31,377 bases of DNA from positions 1 to 31,377 of the forward strand of contig DIVW01000016.1 of assembly GCA_002428365.1 (NCBI GenBank), written 5' to 3'. Both the position numbers and the translations under genes were made by a program. Below the pieces are notes generated by a model that did no database searches, was not told the DNA's origin, and saw nothing but the letters and a program-made list of their open reading frames with translations. Below, piece by piece: positions 1-9,118 of the stretch. The first letter of the stretch is position 1. Each line of letters opens with the position of its first letter. Source of the DNA: Propionibacteriaceae bacterium UBA6122. Its GTDB lineage: Bacteria; Actinomycetota; Actinomycetes; Propionibacteriales; Propionibacteriaceae.

Positions 1-96
1 CGGTTAGACGATCCCAACGTCTTGTTCAAGTCCAGCAGGGTGGGGATCGGGACCGGCGAGATAGTGACTGTCGCACTCAACCGATTCCCATGCTGA
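1..96 (+). CDS. Possible 3' end of an upstream gene (partial)
   Basis: A reading frame is open from the first base of the window to a TGA at 94-96 and would encode 31 residues ending in ALNRFPC. The composition is protein-like and the stop lies 63 bases before the methyltransferase start, as expected for the tail of an upstream co-directional gene. It is too short to recognise, and an open frame of this length can arise by chance at this GC content. Confidence 0.3.
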   Translation, partial: RLDDPNVLFKSSRVGIGTGEIVTVALNRFPC

Positions 97-159
97 GTGT
101 CTCACTAGAGTGTCAGGGTCGCTCGATACTGTTGGGGCACGAAGATGGGAGGGGCGCAG

Positions 160-1542
160 ATGTCCGAAGGCGGGGTGCGTTTTCGCTTTGCGGACCTATT
201 CGCAGGGCTAGGCGGCTTCCATGTCGCGCTTGAGGAGCTTGGGGGTGAAGGGGTGTTCGCTGCAGAGTGGGATGAGAGCCTCAACCATCTCTACCAGCAA
301 AACTTCGGCATTCCGGTGTGGATGGACGTCAACGACCTCCACGGCGAAGAAGCCATCACCAAGGAAGTCCCCGATCACGATGTATTGACCGCCGGCTTCC
401 CCTGTCAGCCATTCTCGAAGGCCGGGGAGCAGTTGGGGTTTGAACACACCGTGCAGGGGCAGTTATTCTTCAAAGTGTTGGAGATCCTCAAGGTGAAGAA
501 ACCCCGGCGGTTCATCCTGGAAAACGTGCCGAACATCCTGCGTCACAAGGGCGGTGATACGCTCGCGACGATCATCAAGCACCTAAAGGACCTCGGGTAC
601 GACGTAAAGGTCGAGCAGTACTCGCCACATGAGTTTGGCGTGCCACAGATCCGGCATCGCGCATACTTCGTAGGATCGCTCGACGGGCTAGAGGAGTTCG
701 ATTGGCCGGCGCGCAAGGCGCACAAGACCGACATAAGCAGCGTCCTCGAGGAGTCCGCGACAGCCACGCGACCGATCCCTGCCCAAACAATCCGCGCAAT
801 AGACATGTGGAGTGACTTCCTGCATCGATCACCGACCGACGTGAAACTTCCGTCGTTCCCGATATGGTCCATGGAGTTCTGTGCCACCTATCCCTACGAG
901 GAGGCCACGCCGCCCGCATTGTGGGCAGAGAAGGGCTCCAGAGGGGTCGAAAGATACCGTGGCAGCTTCGGATTCGAGTTGCGTGGAATGTCGCAACGGG
1001 AGCAGTTCGATATGCTCCCCAGCCATTCGCGCCGTGCGGGCGACTACACATTTCCACACTGGAAGAAGACCTTCATTCGACAGAATCGCGAGTTCTTCTG
1101 GGCGAACCAGAAGTGGATCGCGCCGTGGCTAGACGAGTGGAAGCCCTGGGAACTCCCATCCAGCTTCCAGAAGTTCGAGTGGAACGCGCAGGGCGAAGAA
1201 CGGGACATCGACAAGTATGTCCTTCAGGTCCGCGCGTCCGGCATCCGTGCGAAACGGCCGACAACGGCCCCGAGCCTGGTTGCCATGACCCACACTCAAA
1301 TACCGATCCTGGGGCGCGAACTCGTCGGGGTCCGTCGCTACATGACTCCGGGCGAGTGCGCCAAGCTGCAGAGCCTTGACAAGGTGGCGCTCCCCGCCAA
1401 CGATCTGCACGCTTACCAGGCGCTGGGAAATGCAGTTAATGCCCAGGTCGTCAAGGCGATCGCCGGGTCATTACTCGACGATCTGCCTCGGAACGACCCG
1501 GCACCTTCGAAGCTGCAACCCGCTAGTGACGAAGCCGCGTAG
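160..1542 (+). CDS. DNA (cytosine-5) methyltransferase of a Z1/MORC restriction-like system
   Basis: This 460-residue protein carries the canonical C5-methyltransferase motifs. Motif I is FAGLGG near residue 14, the catalytic motif IV is PCQPFS with Cys82, motif VI is ENV at 121-123, motif VIII is QIRHR at 163-167, and motif X is GNAVN near 423-427. It would transfer a methyl group from S-adenosylmethionine to C5 of cytosine in a specific site and so mark self DNA. The ATG at 160 is preferred over the ATG at 145 because GGGAGGGG lies just upstream of it. The stop is 18 bases before the ATPase gene, and the next three genes overlap in turn, which indicates one operon. The target sequence cannot be read; the specificity region is residues 180-400. 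Confidence 0.95.
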   Translation: MSEGGVRFRFADLFAGLGGFHVALEELGGEGVFAAEWDESLNHLYQQNFGIPVWMDVNDLHGEEAITKEVPDHDVLTAGFPCQPFSKAGEQLGFEHTVQGQLFFKVLEILKVKKPRRFILENVPNILRHKGGDTLATIIKHLKDLGYDVKVEQYSPHEFGVPQIRHRAYFVGSLDGLEEFDWPARKAHKTDISSVLEESATATRPIPAQTIRAIDMWSDFLHRSPTDVKLPSFPIWSMEFCATYPYEEATPPALWAEKGSRGVERYRGSFGFELRGMSQREQFDMLPSHSRRAGDYTFPHWKKTFIRQNREFFWANQKWIAPWLDEWKPWELPSSFQKFEWNAQGEERDIDKYVLQVRASGIRAKRPTTAPSLVAMTHTQIPILGRELVGVRRYMTPGECAKLQSLDKVALPANDLHAYQALGNAVNAQVVKAIAGSLLDDLPRNDPAPSKLQPASDEAA

Positions 1543-1560
1543 CGAGCAGACAGGGGTCCC

Positions 1561-3117
1561 ATGGAGATCAGTATTCGTCCTGAAGTGAACATCCTTGGGG
1601 TGCTCCGACACCTGAATTACAAGCCCTGGTTCGCTCTTGCGGAGTTCGTGGACAACTCGCTCGTGAGCGCATTGCAGAACGGGCTCGCAACACCCGGCAA
1701 CCCGCTAAAAGTCTCGATTGACCTCTTTGCGGACGACGGCGGGCGCATCGTGGTTCGGGACAACGCGGCAGGGATCTCGTTGAGCGACTTCCCGCGAGCC
1801 TTTCGCGCAGCCGATGTCCCACCGGATCGCACGTCACTGTCCGAGTTCGGTATGGGCATGAAGAGCGCCGCGTCGTGGTTCGCCAAAGAATGGAGGGTCA
1901 CGACGTCCGTCGCAGGCGACCCCGTGGAACGCAGAGTGGATTTCAACATCGATGAGATTGAGTCGACCAAGCTGGACACTATCGCCGTCAAGGAGACCCC
2001 GACCAGGGCGGACGCGCACTTCACGACTGTTGAATTGATGCGCCTTAATCATCTTCCGCAAACGAAGACCATCGGCAAACTAAAGGAGCACCTCTCAAGT
2101 ATCTACCGGGATTTCCTGCGGAGTGGCCTGCTTGACCTTCAGTTTCGCGGGAGCGCACTGTCATTCACGGAGGTACAGCCCCTCGTGGCTGCAAGGGCCG
2201 GCGAAGAAGACGGGCTGCCCATTAGATGGTTGAAGCCGATTGACTTCACGCTCGATGCCGAACACCGAGTGAGGGGCTTCGCCGCTCTTCGCTCGAAGGG
2301 TTCAACCGCGGAGGCAGGTTTCGCACTGCTGCGGCGCAGACGCCTCATCGTCGGAAGCTCAGACGAGACCTACCGCCCCGTCGAGATCTTTGGGCGCTCG
2401 ACCACACACACCTATCAGAGGCTCTATGGCGAGCTCACACTCGAGGGGTTCGAGGTTAGCCATACCAAGGATGGCTTTCGCTGGGATGACCTCGAGGAAG
2501 AATTCCTCGATCGGCTGAAGACTGAACTGTCGGCCGGAGAGTTGGATCTCCTTACTCAGGCGTCCAACTACCGCCTGCAGCCCATCACCGACCACCGCAA
2601 GCCCGTGGAGCAGGCAGTCACCAAGGTCGCAGTGTCCGTAGAGGATTACTTCGACACGGTCGCCGAACGAGTGCTTTCGCAGTTCGAACCCGAGGAACCC
2701 CTACCTGATGTCGTCATAACACCCACCATCGGAACCCCCAGCCTGGCACCGATAAACCGGCAAGTGCGAGTCGAACTCGACGCGGAGATCTGGGTTATTG
2801 AGTTGGAGGCGACATTGGAGGATGGAGTGCCCGACTGGATCGAAATTGGCGCGGAGACGCAGGCGTCCCTTTCGGCAGGGCGACTACCCGAGACGCATGT
2901 CAAGGTGAGCGTCAGCCTGGCGCACCCATTCAGCCGCAAATTCGTGGGTGCGAGCAACGAGAACGCTGAGATGATCCTGACCGTCGCTAGTACGATTGGG
3001 CTCGCGCTAGCTCTTGGGAAGCGAAGCGGTGCTAGATCGCAGAGCATTGTCACCCGCATCAATGAACTGGCGCGCGAGACTTTCTCGGTAGTTGTTGGAA
3101 CGGAGTCGATAGAATGA
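1561..3117 (+). CDS. MORC/MutL-like GHKL ATPase
   Basis: This 518-residue protein has an N-terminal GHKL (Bergerat-fold) ATPase domain. The N-box is AEFVDNS with Glu28 and Asn32, motif II is DNAAGIS at 67-73, and motif III is the glycine-rich lid GMGMKS at 97-102. The rest lacks a histidine-kinase H-box and a MutL endonuclease motif, so it resembles the MORC-like ATPases that comparative genomics places in restriction-modification islands beside a Z1 helicase. ATP-driven dimer closure on DNA is the likely role, by analogy with the family. The start has AGGGG six bases upstream. The stop codon overlaps the next start (ATGA), implying translational coupling. Confidence 0.88.
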   Translation: MEISIRPEVNILGVLRHLNYKPWFALAEFVDNSLVSALQNGLATPGNPLKVSIDLFADDGGRIVVRDNAAGISLSDFPRAFRAADVPPDRTSLSEFGMGMKSAASWFAKEWRVTTSVAGDPVERRVDFNIDEIESTKLDTIAVKETPTRADAHFTTVELMRLNHLPQTKTIGKLKEHLSSIYRDFLRSGLLDLQFRGSALSFTEVQPLVAARAGEEDGLPIRWLKPIDFTLDAEHRVRGFAALRSKGSTAEAGFALLRRRRLIVGSSDETYRPVEIFGRSTTHTYQRLYGELTLEGFEVSHTKDGFRWDDLEEEFLDRLKTELSAGELDLLTQASNYRLQPITDHRKPVEQAVTKVAVSVEDYFDTVAERVLSQFEPEEPLPDVVITPTIGTPSLAPINRQVRVELDAEIWVIELEATLEDGVPDWIEIGAETQASLSAGRLPETHVKVSVSLAHPFSRKFVGASNENAEMILTVASTIGLALALGKRSGARSQSIVTRINELARETFSVVVGTESIE

Positions 3118-5366
3118 CGATCACCATCACGCCAACGGATGCCAAAACCGACCGCCCGAAGTGGCGGCCTCAAGTCGGCGAATTCACAACCAAGTTTTTG
3201 GAGTCCCGAACCACAGGCCCTGACGCTATTCCTGGACCCGCGATGGACACCGTGCTCTCGGAGGCAGGGGAAGTTCTCGGCCACTGTGTGCCTCCGTACG
3301 AGCCTGGCGGACACGCAGTAGTCCTCGTTGTTGGTTATGTTCAATCCGGAAAGACCCTCTCCTTCACCACCCTCGCATCCCTCGCACGCGACAACGGGTT
3401 CGGTGTCGTAATCCTCCTGGCGGGCACGACGAACAACCTCAAGAGCCAAAGCCAGCAACGCCTCGAGAAGGACCTGGGCCTTGACCGCCTTCAACGAGGC
3501 TGGACAGAGATATTCGAGAACCCTGACGTCACTGGCCCATCGCTACCGAATATGAGAAGCGCGCTCAAGGGGTGGCGTCGGCGCCAGCTAGGGGCTACCA
3601 AGGAGGAAAAACCAGCGCTCGTCGTTTCGATCCTCAAACACGCCCGGCGAATTGAGAGCGCGGCCGCAGCTCTTGCAACCCTCGAGCTAGAGGGCGTCCC
3701 GGTCCTGATCATTGACGACGAGAGCGACCAAGCCTCGCCCAACACACAGGCTCGACAGAACCTTCAAACCGGCGCCACCAACCAAAGCCCGACTTATACA
3801 TCAATTCTCCAGTTGCGTGCGGCACTGCCACACCACTCCTTCGTGCAGTACACGGCGACCCCTCAAGCAAACCTGCTGCTAGCAACTGCCGACCGACTCA
3901 ACCCGGGCTTCGCGAAGGTCCTTTCGAGCGGCGCAGGCTACACGGGCGGGAAGGTCTTCTTCCAGGATCGCGTGGACGATCTGGTGCGCGTTGTGCCTAA
4001 CACATCCATTTTCAACCCCGCGCAACCCCTGCAGGAGCCTCCCGACGATCTCCAAGAGGCACTGCGCGTGTTCCTCCTTGGTATCGCTGATACCAATCTC
4101 AAGCGCCTCAACGAGAACCGCTCGATGATGGTCCAGGCGCACCAGAAGACCGCACCGCATAAGACTTATCGCAGGTGGATTCAGGCGATGCTCACTGAGT
4201 GGCAGAACGGTCTCGATGCGGGCGGGGCAAGGGCACAGGAGATCCTCGATGACTTCAAACCCGCATACGTGGAGCTCGCCAGGACCGTGCCTGATCTGCA
4301 CTCCTTCGACGACCTCATGGAGAACGTGCCCGAGCGTGCCGAAGAGCTTCGCGTGGTCGAGGTCAACTCCACGCCCCAAGCTGAGAAGTTGGTCAAGTGG
4401 ACGAGTGCCCATAACTGGCTACTGATCGGGGGCCAGAAGCTGGATCGTGGATTCACGGTCGCAGGGCTCACTGTCACCTACATGCCGCGCCAGATGTCCG
4501 ACAACGCGGACGTTCTCCAACAGCGGGCTCGATTCTTCGGCTACCGAGGCAGCTATATCGGCTACTGCCGGGTGTACCTCCTCCAAGCTGCTAGGGATGC
4601 CTTCGTGGACTACGTCGACGATGAGGAGTTCCTCCGGTCCAGTCTGCAGAAGCATGAAGGCAAGCCGCTTTCCCAGTGGAAGCGCGATTTCATCCTCCAC
4701 CAACAGTTCACCCACCCCACTCGCGCCAATGTTGTAGGGCGCCGAGTCCGCCGAAACCGCGCTGGAGGTGTGTGGGCCTGGCCAAAATCTATGCACCTAG
4801 ACCGAGAAGCACGGGAGGCCAACGACAAACTCTTTACCGACGCCTTTGCGAGGTTCCAGGCGACCGCAGTTGACGCGGGGAGCCTGCCCCATGTGGTCGA
4901 CCGGCGCGCCACGTCCGACCGACACCTCGTTCAGACGGATGTCCCTCTAGCTGAGGCGCTCAACTTCCTGATGGATGTGAGACTGTCCACGACGGAGGAC
5001 TCGCTACTCCTCAACACGGCCGCAATTCGCCTTGCTCAAGCAATGAACGCACCGACACCCGGCGACCCGGCATCTGCAGCATTCGTATTCATGGGAGGCC
5101 TCAGAGTGCCACAGGGCGCCGGCCGTCAACTCAGTGTTGTGCGAAGGACCCTGCACGCGGGCATGAATCCGCAAGGCGCCAAAGCGGGCCAGATCGTCTA
5201 TTCCGGGGATTCAACCATAAGATCTGAGACGGAGTTCACAATTCAATTGCGAATGCTCGGGTTGAGCGACCCAGCCCCCCCGGGGGATAGCTATTCGTCC
5301 GTGCCTTGGCTGGCCATCAGTGTCGCCCAAGGCCTCTCCCACGACTACTTCATCGACCTTGACTGA
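3114..5366 (+). CDS. Z1-domain superfamily II helicase-like ATPase
   Basis: This 750-residue protein has a P-loop GYVQSGKT at 74-81, a Walker B/DExD-like box DDESD at 201-205, and YTATPQ at 246-251 as a motif III equivalent. Near residue 440 a GGQKLDRGFTV stretch is followed by LQQRARFFGYR, the conserved C-terminal Z1 region equivalent to helicase motifs V and VI. Z1 proteins are predicted to be ATP-driven DNA translocases or remodellers in restriction-like operons with C5-methylase, MORC ATPase and DUF4420 nuclease, which is the arrangement seen here. It starts inside the preceding stop (ATGA) and overlaps the next gene. Length and motifs are intact. Confidence 0.92.
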   Translation: MTITITPTDAKTDRPKWRPQVGEFTTKFLESRTTGPDAIPGPAMDTVLSEAGEVLGHCVPPYEPGGHAVVLVVGYVQSGKTLSFTTLASLARDNGFGVVILLAGTTNNLKSQSQQRLEKDLGLDRLQRGWTEIFENPDVTGPSLPNMRSALKGWRRRQLGATKEEKPALVVSILKHARRIESAAAALATLELEGVPVLIIDDESDQASPNTQARQNLQTGATNQSPTYTSILQLRAALPHHSFVQYTATPQANLLLATADRLNPGFAKVLSSGAGYTGGKVFFQDRVDDLVRVVPNTSIFNPAQPLQEPPDDLQEALRVFLLGIADTNLKRLNENRSMMVQAHQKTAPHKTYRRWIQAMLTEWQNGLDAGGARAQEILDDFKPAYVELARTVPDLHSFDDLMENVPERAEELRVVEVNSTPQAEKLVKWTSAHNWLLIGGQKLDRGFTVAGLTVTYMPRQMSDNADVLQQRARFFGYRGSYIGYCRVYLLQAARDAFVDYVDDEEFLRSSLQKHEGKPLSQWKRDFILHQQFTHPTRANVVGRRVRRNRAGGVWAWPKSMHLDREAREANDKLFTDAFARFQATAVDAGSLPHVVDRRATSDRHLVQTDVPLAEALNFLMDVRLSTTEDSLLLNTAAIRLAQAMNAPTPGDPASAAFVFMGGLRVPQGAGRQLSVVRRTLHAGMNPQGAKAGQIVYSGDSTIRSETEFTIQLRMLGLSDPAPPGDSYSSVPWLAISVAQGLSHDYFIDLD

Positions 5367-6339
5367 CATCCTCGCCACCTCGGAGTTCATCCTGGACGCT
5401 TTCGAGCACCTGGGACGACGACCGCTGTCCCCCGGGCAGTTAGACGCGCTGCGCATACCCGGAAGCCCCGCTGCCCTAGTGGCGGTCTCGCATCGCCGAG
5501 AACTGTTCTTGCTGATGGCAATCGGCACCGACACAGTTGTCGAGGAGCGGAGGCTCCGAGTTCTCCATGTGAGTGAGGGGGGCGACTACGCGGTGCTCGA
5601 CGCCGAACTCGGACTGGACGTCGAGCAAAGGTTCGCAGTGATCCGACTACGCGAAGGACACGAGGACCTCACCACAACGTTTGCCCTTGTGGCAGCTACT
5701 CTTCTAGCGACCATGGAGAGTTCGCCCAACAACGAGGATGTCTCTAGCTTCCTTGACAGCCTGGCCCGGCTCCTAGCTCCCCCGCACAAGGCGACACCAA
5801 CGACCATCACAGGACTCTGGGGCGAGTTGTGGGTGATGTCTAACGCACCGGCCTCGCGGGAATTCGCATCCGCTTGGCACTCTGATCCAAAGGATCGGTT
5901 CGACTTCTCGTTCCCGGCCAATCGAATCGAGGTGAAGACCACGACAGCCGCAGGGAGGATCCATGAGTTCTCGCTAGACCAACTCGAAGGTGACGATGCC
6001 AAGCCGACCTGGATCGCGTCCCTTCAGGCCGTCCGGGATGTAAACGGCGAGACCATCATTGACATCCTCGGACGCCTGACCCCAACGCTCCCGCGTCGCG
6101 AGGCCGAGCGGGTCAACCGAATTGCGCTCGAGACCCTCGCGGGAGATATCGAATCCGCTCAGGACTTCGCGCTTGCGCCCTTCGGCCCGGAGCCGCTCCT
6201 GGCGTTTCTCGCCGCCGACCTACCCCGCGTCGAGGTCCCTGCCGGTTCCGGCATTACCGGAGTTCGATTCCGCGCCGACTTGTGCTTGACCCCACCTAGA
6301 ATGCGCTCGCTCGAAGAGATGTCGCGAATTGCGAGCTAG
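5359..6339 (+). CDS. DUF4420-type PD-(D/E)XK nuclease
   Basis: The 326-residue protein has a PD-(D/E)XK nuclease core: GLWGELWVM with Glu156, then RFDFSF with Asp182, then RIEVKTT with the E-x-K pair at 191-193. This layout matches the PD-(D/E)XK family found as the last gene of Z1/MORC operons, so it is the probable restriction effector that cleaves DNA lacking the partner methylation. The start is uncertain. TTG at 5359 overlaps the Z1 stop by eight bases and fits the coupling of the operon, but no good ribosome-binding site is visible. A GTG at 5320 would add 13 residues. No AIPR-domain gene follows, although one occurs in the related Mza systems. Confidence 0.87.
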   Translation: MTDILATSEFILDAFEHLGRRPLSPGQLDALRIPGSPAALVAVSHRRELFLLMAIGTDTVVEERRLRVLHVSEGGDYAVLDAELGLDVEQRFAVIRLREGHEDLTTTFALVAATLLATMESSPNNEDVSSFLDSLARLLAPPHKATPTTITGLWGELWVMSNAPASREFASAWHSDPKDRFDFSFPANRIEVKTTTAAGRIHEFSLDQLEGDDAKPTWIASLQAVRDVNGETIIDILGRLTPTLPRREAERVNRIALETLAGDIESAQDFALAPFGPEPLLAFLAADLPRVEVPAGSGITGVRFRADLCLTPPRMRSLEEMSRIAS

Positions 6340-6445
6340 TGGGGCGTGAACTCGAACCGGGTGAACCCCATCCAGGACCAAGGATTGCGACCCGCAGCCG
6401 CATACGGCGGTCGCGCATGGCAAAACCCTGGATTGTCGACTTCCA

Positions 6446-6676
6446 TCACCCGAAAGTGTCGACCAAGAGTCTCAATAGTTCCTCAGCCATCTTGGCGTCG
6501 AGTTGAATCGACTGGCTGCTCTTGGGAGTCGCTACGCGCGCATTCGAACCGAATGTGGTCAGGTGGAGGTATCGCCTCCCGTCGCCGGTCGTAACCACCT
6601 GGTAGAACATGTCCGTCTCCGTCGGGTGGATCTTGACGGCCTGAGCACCCTCACTAAGGCTCCGTACTATCGCCAT
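6446..6676 (-). CDS. Small conserved hypothetical protein
   Basis: A 76-residue protein begins MAIVRSL and ends LLRLLVDTFG. It contains the pattern VKIHPTETDMFY, then a short LHLTTFGS strand, then SIQLD. I recall this as a small stand-alone family in actinobacteria that is sometimes labelled methionyl-tRNA formyltransferase-like, a name its size does not support. The ATG at 6676 is chosen because the upstream extension of this frame has no family-like character and lies in the divergent promoter region. It is opposite in strand to both flanking systems and may be an independent gene. No function is assigned. Confidence 0.6.
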   Translation of the reverse strand: MAIVRSLSEGAQAVKIHPTETDMFYQVVTTGDGRRYLHLTTFGSNARVATPKSSQSIQLDAKMAEELLRLLVDTFG

Positions 6677-6924
6677 GCCGCCATTGTGACCTATCGAAAG
6701 GGCTGCTGCTCGGAACTGGCTCATCCCCACAGCGAGGCCATGCCGGTGCGCTCCCTCGAACTGAGAATGGCCCTTGTCTGGAGGTATTCGTTCGCAGCCC
6801 CCCACGTGTCTACTCTTCGCTGTTCGACACCCGCGCTCACGCAGCAACAGGATCAGGCAGGTTCGCTCAGTCGGTACAGGCGGCACCGCGACCTCCGGGC
6901 TACTGCAGCCGCTACGCTCGTGGC

Positions 6925-7245
6925 GTGCCCAACGACCAGGTTCGCGACGCGCTACGCCAGTTCGCTGCGGAGCGCAACTGGGGCCAGTTCCATACGCCGG
7001 AGAACCTTGCGAAGAGCATCTCCATCGAGGCTGGCGAGTTACTGGAGTGCTTCCAATGGGATCGCGAACCCTCCCCCGAGCGCGTCCAGGAGGAGCTTGC
7101 TGACGTACTCACCTACTGCCTCTTCCTCGCCGATCGGCTGGGGTTGGATCCTGACGAAGTCGTTCTGGCCAAGCTCGAAGTGACCCGCGCCAAGTATCCG
7201 GCGGAGAAGGCACGCAACCGCAGCGACCGGTATGACGCCCTTTAG
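6925..7245 (+). CDS. MazG-like nucleotide pyrophosphohydrolase
   Basis: This 106-residue all-alpha protein has the two metal-binding motifs of the MazG-like/RS21-C6 group: EAGELLECFQW at 35-45 and EELADVLTY at 56-64. Family members hydrolyse (d)NTPs to NMP and pyrophosphate. Its size fits the single-domain form, not the duplicated housekeeping MazG. The start is a GTG at 6925. Its stop lies 14 bases inside the following helicase gene, so the two are almost certainly co-translated. That pairing suggests nucleotide control coupled to a nucleic-acid-processing enzyme, probably in defence, but this is inferred from context. Confidence 0.88.
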   Translation: MPNDQVRDALRQFAAERNWGQFHTPENLAKSISIEAGELLECFQWDREPSPERVQEELADVLTYCLFLADRLGLDPDEVVLAKLEVTRAKYPAEKARNRSDRYDAL

Positions 7246-8950
7246 AGTCGAGCAGCTGCCATTCGAGGATCCCTCGGTCAAGCAATGGCTGCTTCTAGAC
7301 AAGCGACACACCAACTGGCCGGTCGTCTACGCCATCAACGGCACCAATCAGGTCTACGTTGGCGAAACCTTGAGCGCGGCCAGCCGAATGAACCAACACC
7401 TCGCCAGCGAGCAGAAGCGAGCCCTTCAGACCGTCCGGGTCGTCATCGACGAGACCTTCAACAAATCAGTCTGCCTTGATCTCGAGTCCTACCTGATTCG
7501 ACTGTTCGCCGGCGACGGTAAGTACCAGGTGCTCAACGCGAACGCTGGCATCACCGACCGCGACTACTACGCGCGCGAGGACTATCAGGAGACCTTCCGC
7601 GAGGTCTTCGAGGAGTTGCGCCGCCAGGGGTTGTTCAACGGCCACATCAAGGACATCGAAAACAGCGACCTGTTCAAGCTGTCCCCCTTCAAAGCCCTCA
7701 CCGAAGACCAGGCTGCAGCCATCGCCGACATCGTCGAGGGCCTTCTCGAGGACTTGGCGTCCGGAGTGGGCAGCTCGATAGTGATCCAGGGAGACCCTGG
7801 CACCGGCAAGACCATCGTGGGGATCTTTCTTATCAAGCTACTGCGCGACATTCAGTCGATCGACCTCCACGACGAGTTCTACAGCGAGTCGCTGTTTTCC
7901 GAGTTCTTCCTGCCGGACCACGCCGAACTGCTGCAAGGGCTGCGCATCGGGCTAGTCGTCCCGCAGCAATCGCTGCGGGATTCGATCCGCAAGGTGTTTG
8001 CGCGCACGCCGAAGCTCAGCCCGAGCATGGTGCTGACGCCCTACGACGTCGGACTAAGCGACGGCGATTACGACATCCTGATCGTGGACGAAACGCATCG
8101 CCTCAACCAGCGTGCCAATCAGTCCTCAGGCATGAAGAACCGGCAGTTCGCGGAAATCAATCGCAGACTCTTCGGTGCAGATGACCTCAGCAAGACCCAA
8201 CTGGATTGGATCAAGGCCAAGAGCACCCACCAGGTGTTCCTGCTGGACGCCGCGCAGAGCGTGCGCCCAGCCGACCTGCCTGAGGCCACCGTGAACGCGC
8301 TGATCTCCTCGGCCAATGCCGCGGAGCGGGTCTACCGCCTGCGGTCGCAGATGCGCGTCCAGGCTGGCGGCGACTACGTCCAATACGTTCGTGACCTGCT
8401 GAATGGGACCGCAGAAGCCCACCGAACTTTCGACGACTACGACCTGCGCTTCTTCGACAACCTGGGGGCCATGCGCGACGAAATCCGTGTCCGCGACTCT
8501 GAGTGCGGGCTAGCTCGCCTAGTGGCTGGCTATGCCTGGCCCTGGGCTAGCAAGAACGGCAAAGCTGCCTACGACATCGCCATCGACGGCTGCAGCCTGC
8601 GTTGGAACCGAGTGGAGACTGACTGGATCAACTCCAAGGGCTCCCTGAACGAGGTTGGCTCGATCCACACCGTCCAGGGCTACGACCTCAACTACGCCGG
8701 AGTGATCATCGGCGGCGATCTCCGATACGACCCGTTGACTGAGCGGCTGTTCATAGACCGCTCCTCCTACTTCGACAAGAAGGGCATGGAGAACAACCGC
8801 CAACTGGGAATCACCTACTCAGACGACGATTTGCTCCGCTACATCACCAACGTCTACGCCGTCCTCATGACCCGAGGCATGAAGGGCACCTACGTGTACG
8901 TCGTCGATCCGGCGCTACGGGAGTATCTGGCCCCGTTCCTGAGCCCCTGA
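7232..8950 (+). CDS. GIY-YIG nuclease fused to DUF2075 helicase/NTPase
   Basis: This 572-residue protein has an N-terminal GIY-YIG-like domain: VVYAI at 31-35, VYVGET at 41-46, a basic stretch near residue 52, and LESYLIR with candidate catalytic Glu85. After a helical linker comes a DUF2075 (Schlafen group 3-like) helicase domain. It has P-loop GDPGTGKT at 187-194 and Walker B IVDETHR at 284-290. Further C-terminal motifs include YRLRSQMR near 370 and HTVQGYDLNYAGVI near 480, equivalent to helicase motifs IV-VI. It probably uses ATP to move on nucleic acid that the GIY-YIG domain nicks. It starts within the pyrophosphohydrolase gene, forming a compact two-gene operon. The GIY-YIG motif diverges from the textbook pattern. 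Confidence 0.88.
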   Translation: MTPFRVEQLPFEDPSVKQWLLLDKRHTNWPVVYAINGTNQVYVGETLSAASRMNQHLASEQKRALQTVRVVIDETFNKSVCLDLESYLIRLFAGDGKYQVLNANAGITDRDYYAREDYQETFREVFEELRRQGLFNGHIKDIENSDLFKLSPFKALTEDQAAAIADIVEGLLEDLASGVGSSIVIQGDPGTGKTIVGIFLIKLLRDIQSIDLHDEFYSESLFSEFFLPDHAELLQGLRIGLVVPQQSLRDSIRKVFARTPKLSPSMVLTPYDVGLSDGDYDILIVDETHRLNQRANQSSGMKNRQFAEINRRLFGADDLSKTQLDWIKAKSTHQVFLLDAAQSVRPADLPEATVNALISSANAAERVYRLRSQMRVQAGGDYVQYVRDLLNGTAEAHRTFDDYDLRFFDNLGAMRDEIRVRDSECGLARLVAGYAWPWASKNGKAAYDIAIDGCSLRWNRVETDWINSKGSLNEVGSIHTVQGYDLNYAGVIIGGDLRYDPLTERLFIDRSSYFDKKGMENNRQLGITYSDDDLLRYITNVYAVLMTRGMKGTYVYVVDPALREYLAPFLSP

Positions 8951-9118
8951 CAGGTCAACCCAGGAAGGCGCATCCGGCCCAGGGGTCGCGACGGAGGCCG
9001 CTCAGACGATAACGCTAGGCGCCCGTACCACTCCGCGAACGGCAACCGCGTCTCAATGCAAGGGGCCGAGTCGGCCAGACTCAGGTTCTCAACACCTTAT
9101 GGCGGACGTGCGGAGCGG

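Noticed and set aside
2646..3494. 282-codon minus-strand ORF across the ATPase/Z1 junction
   Set aside because: It runs antisense to two genes with clear motifs and has no recognisable domain.
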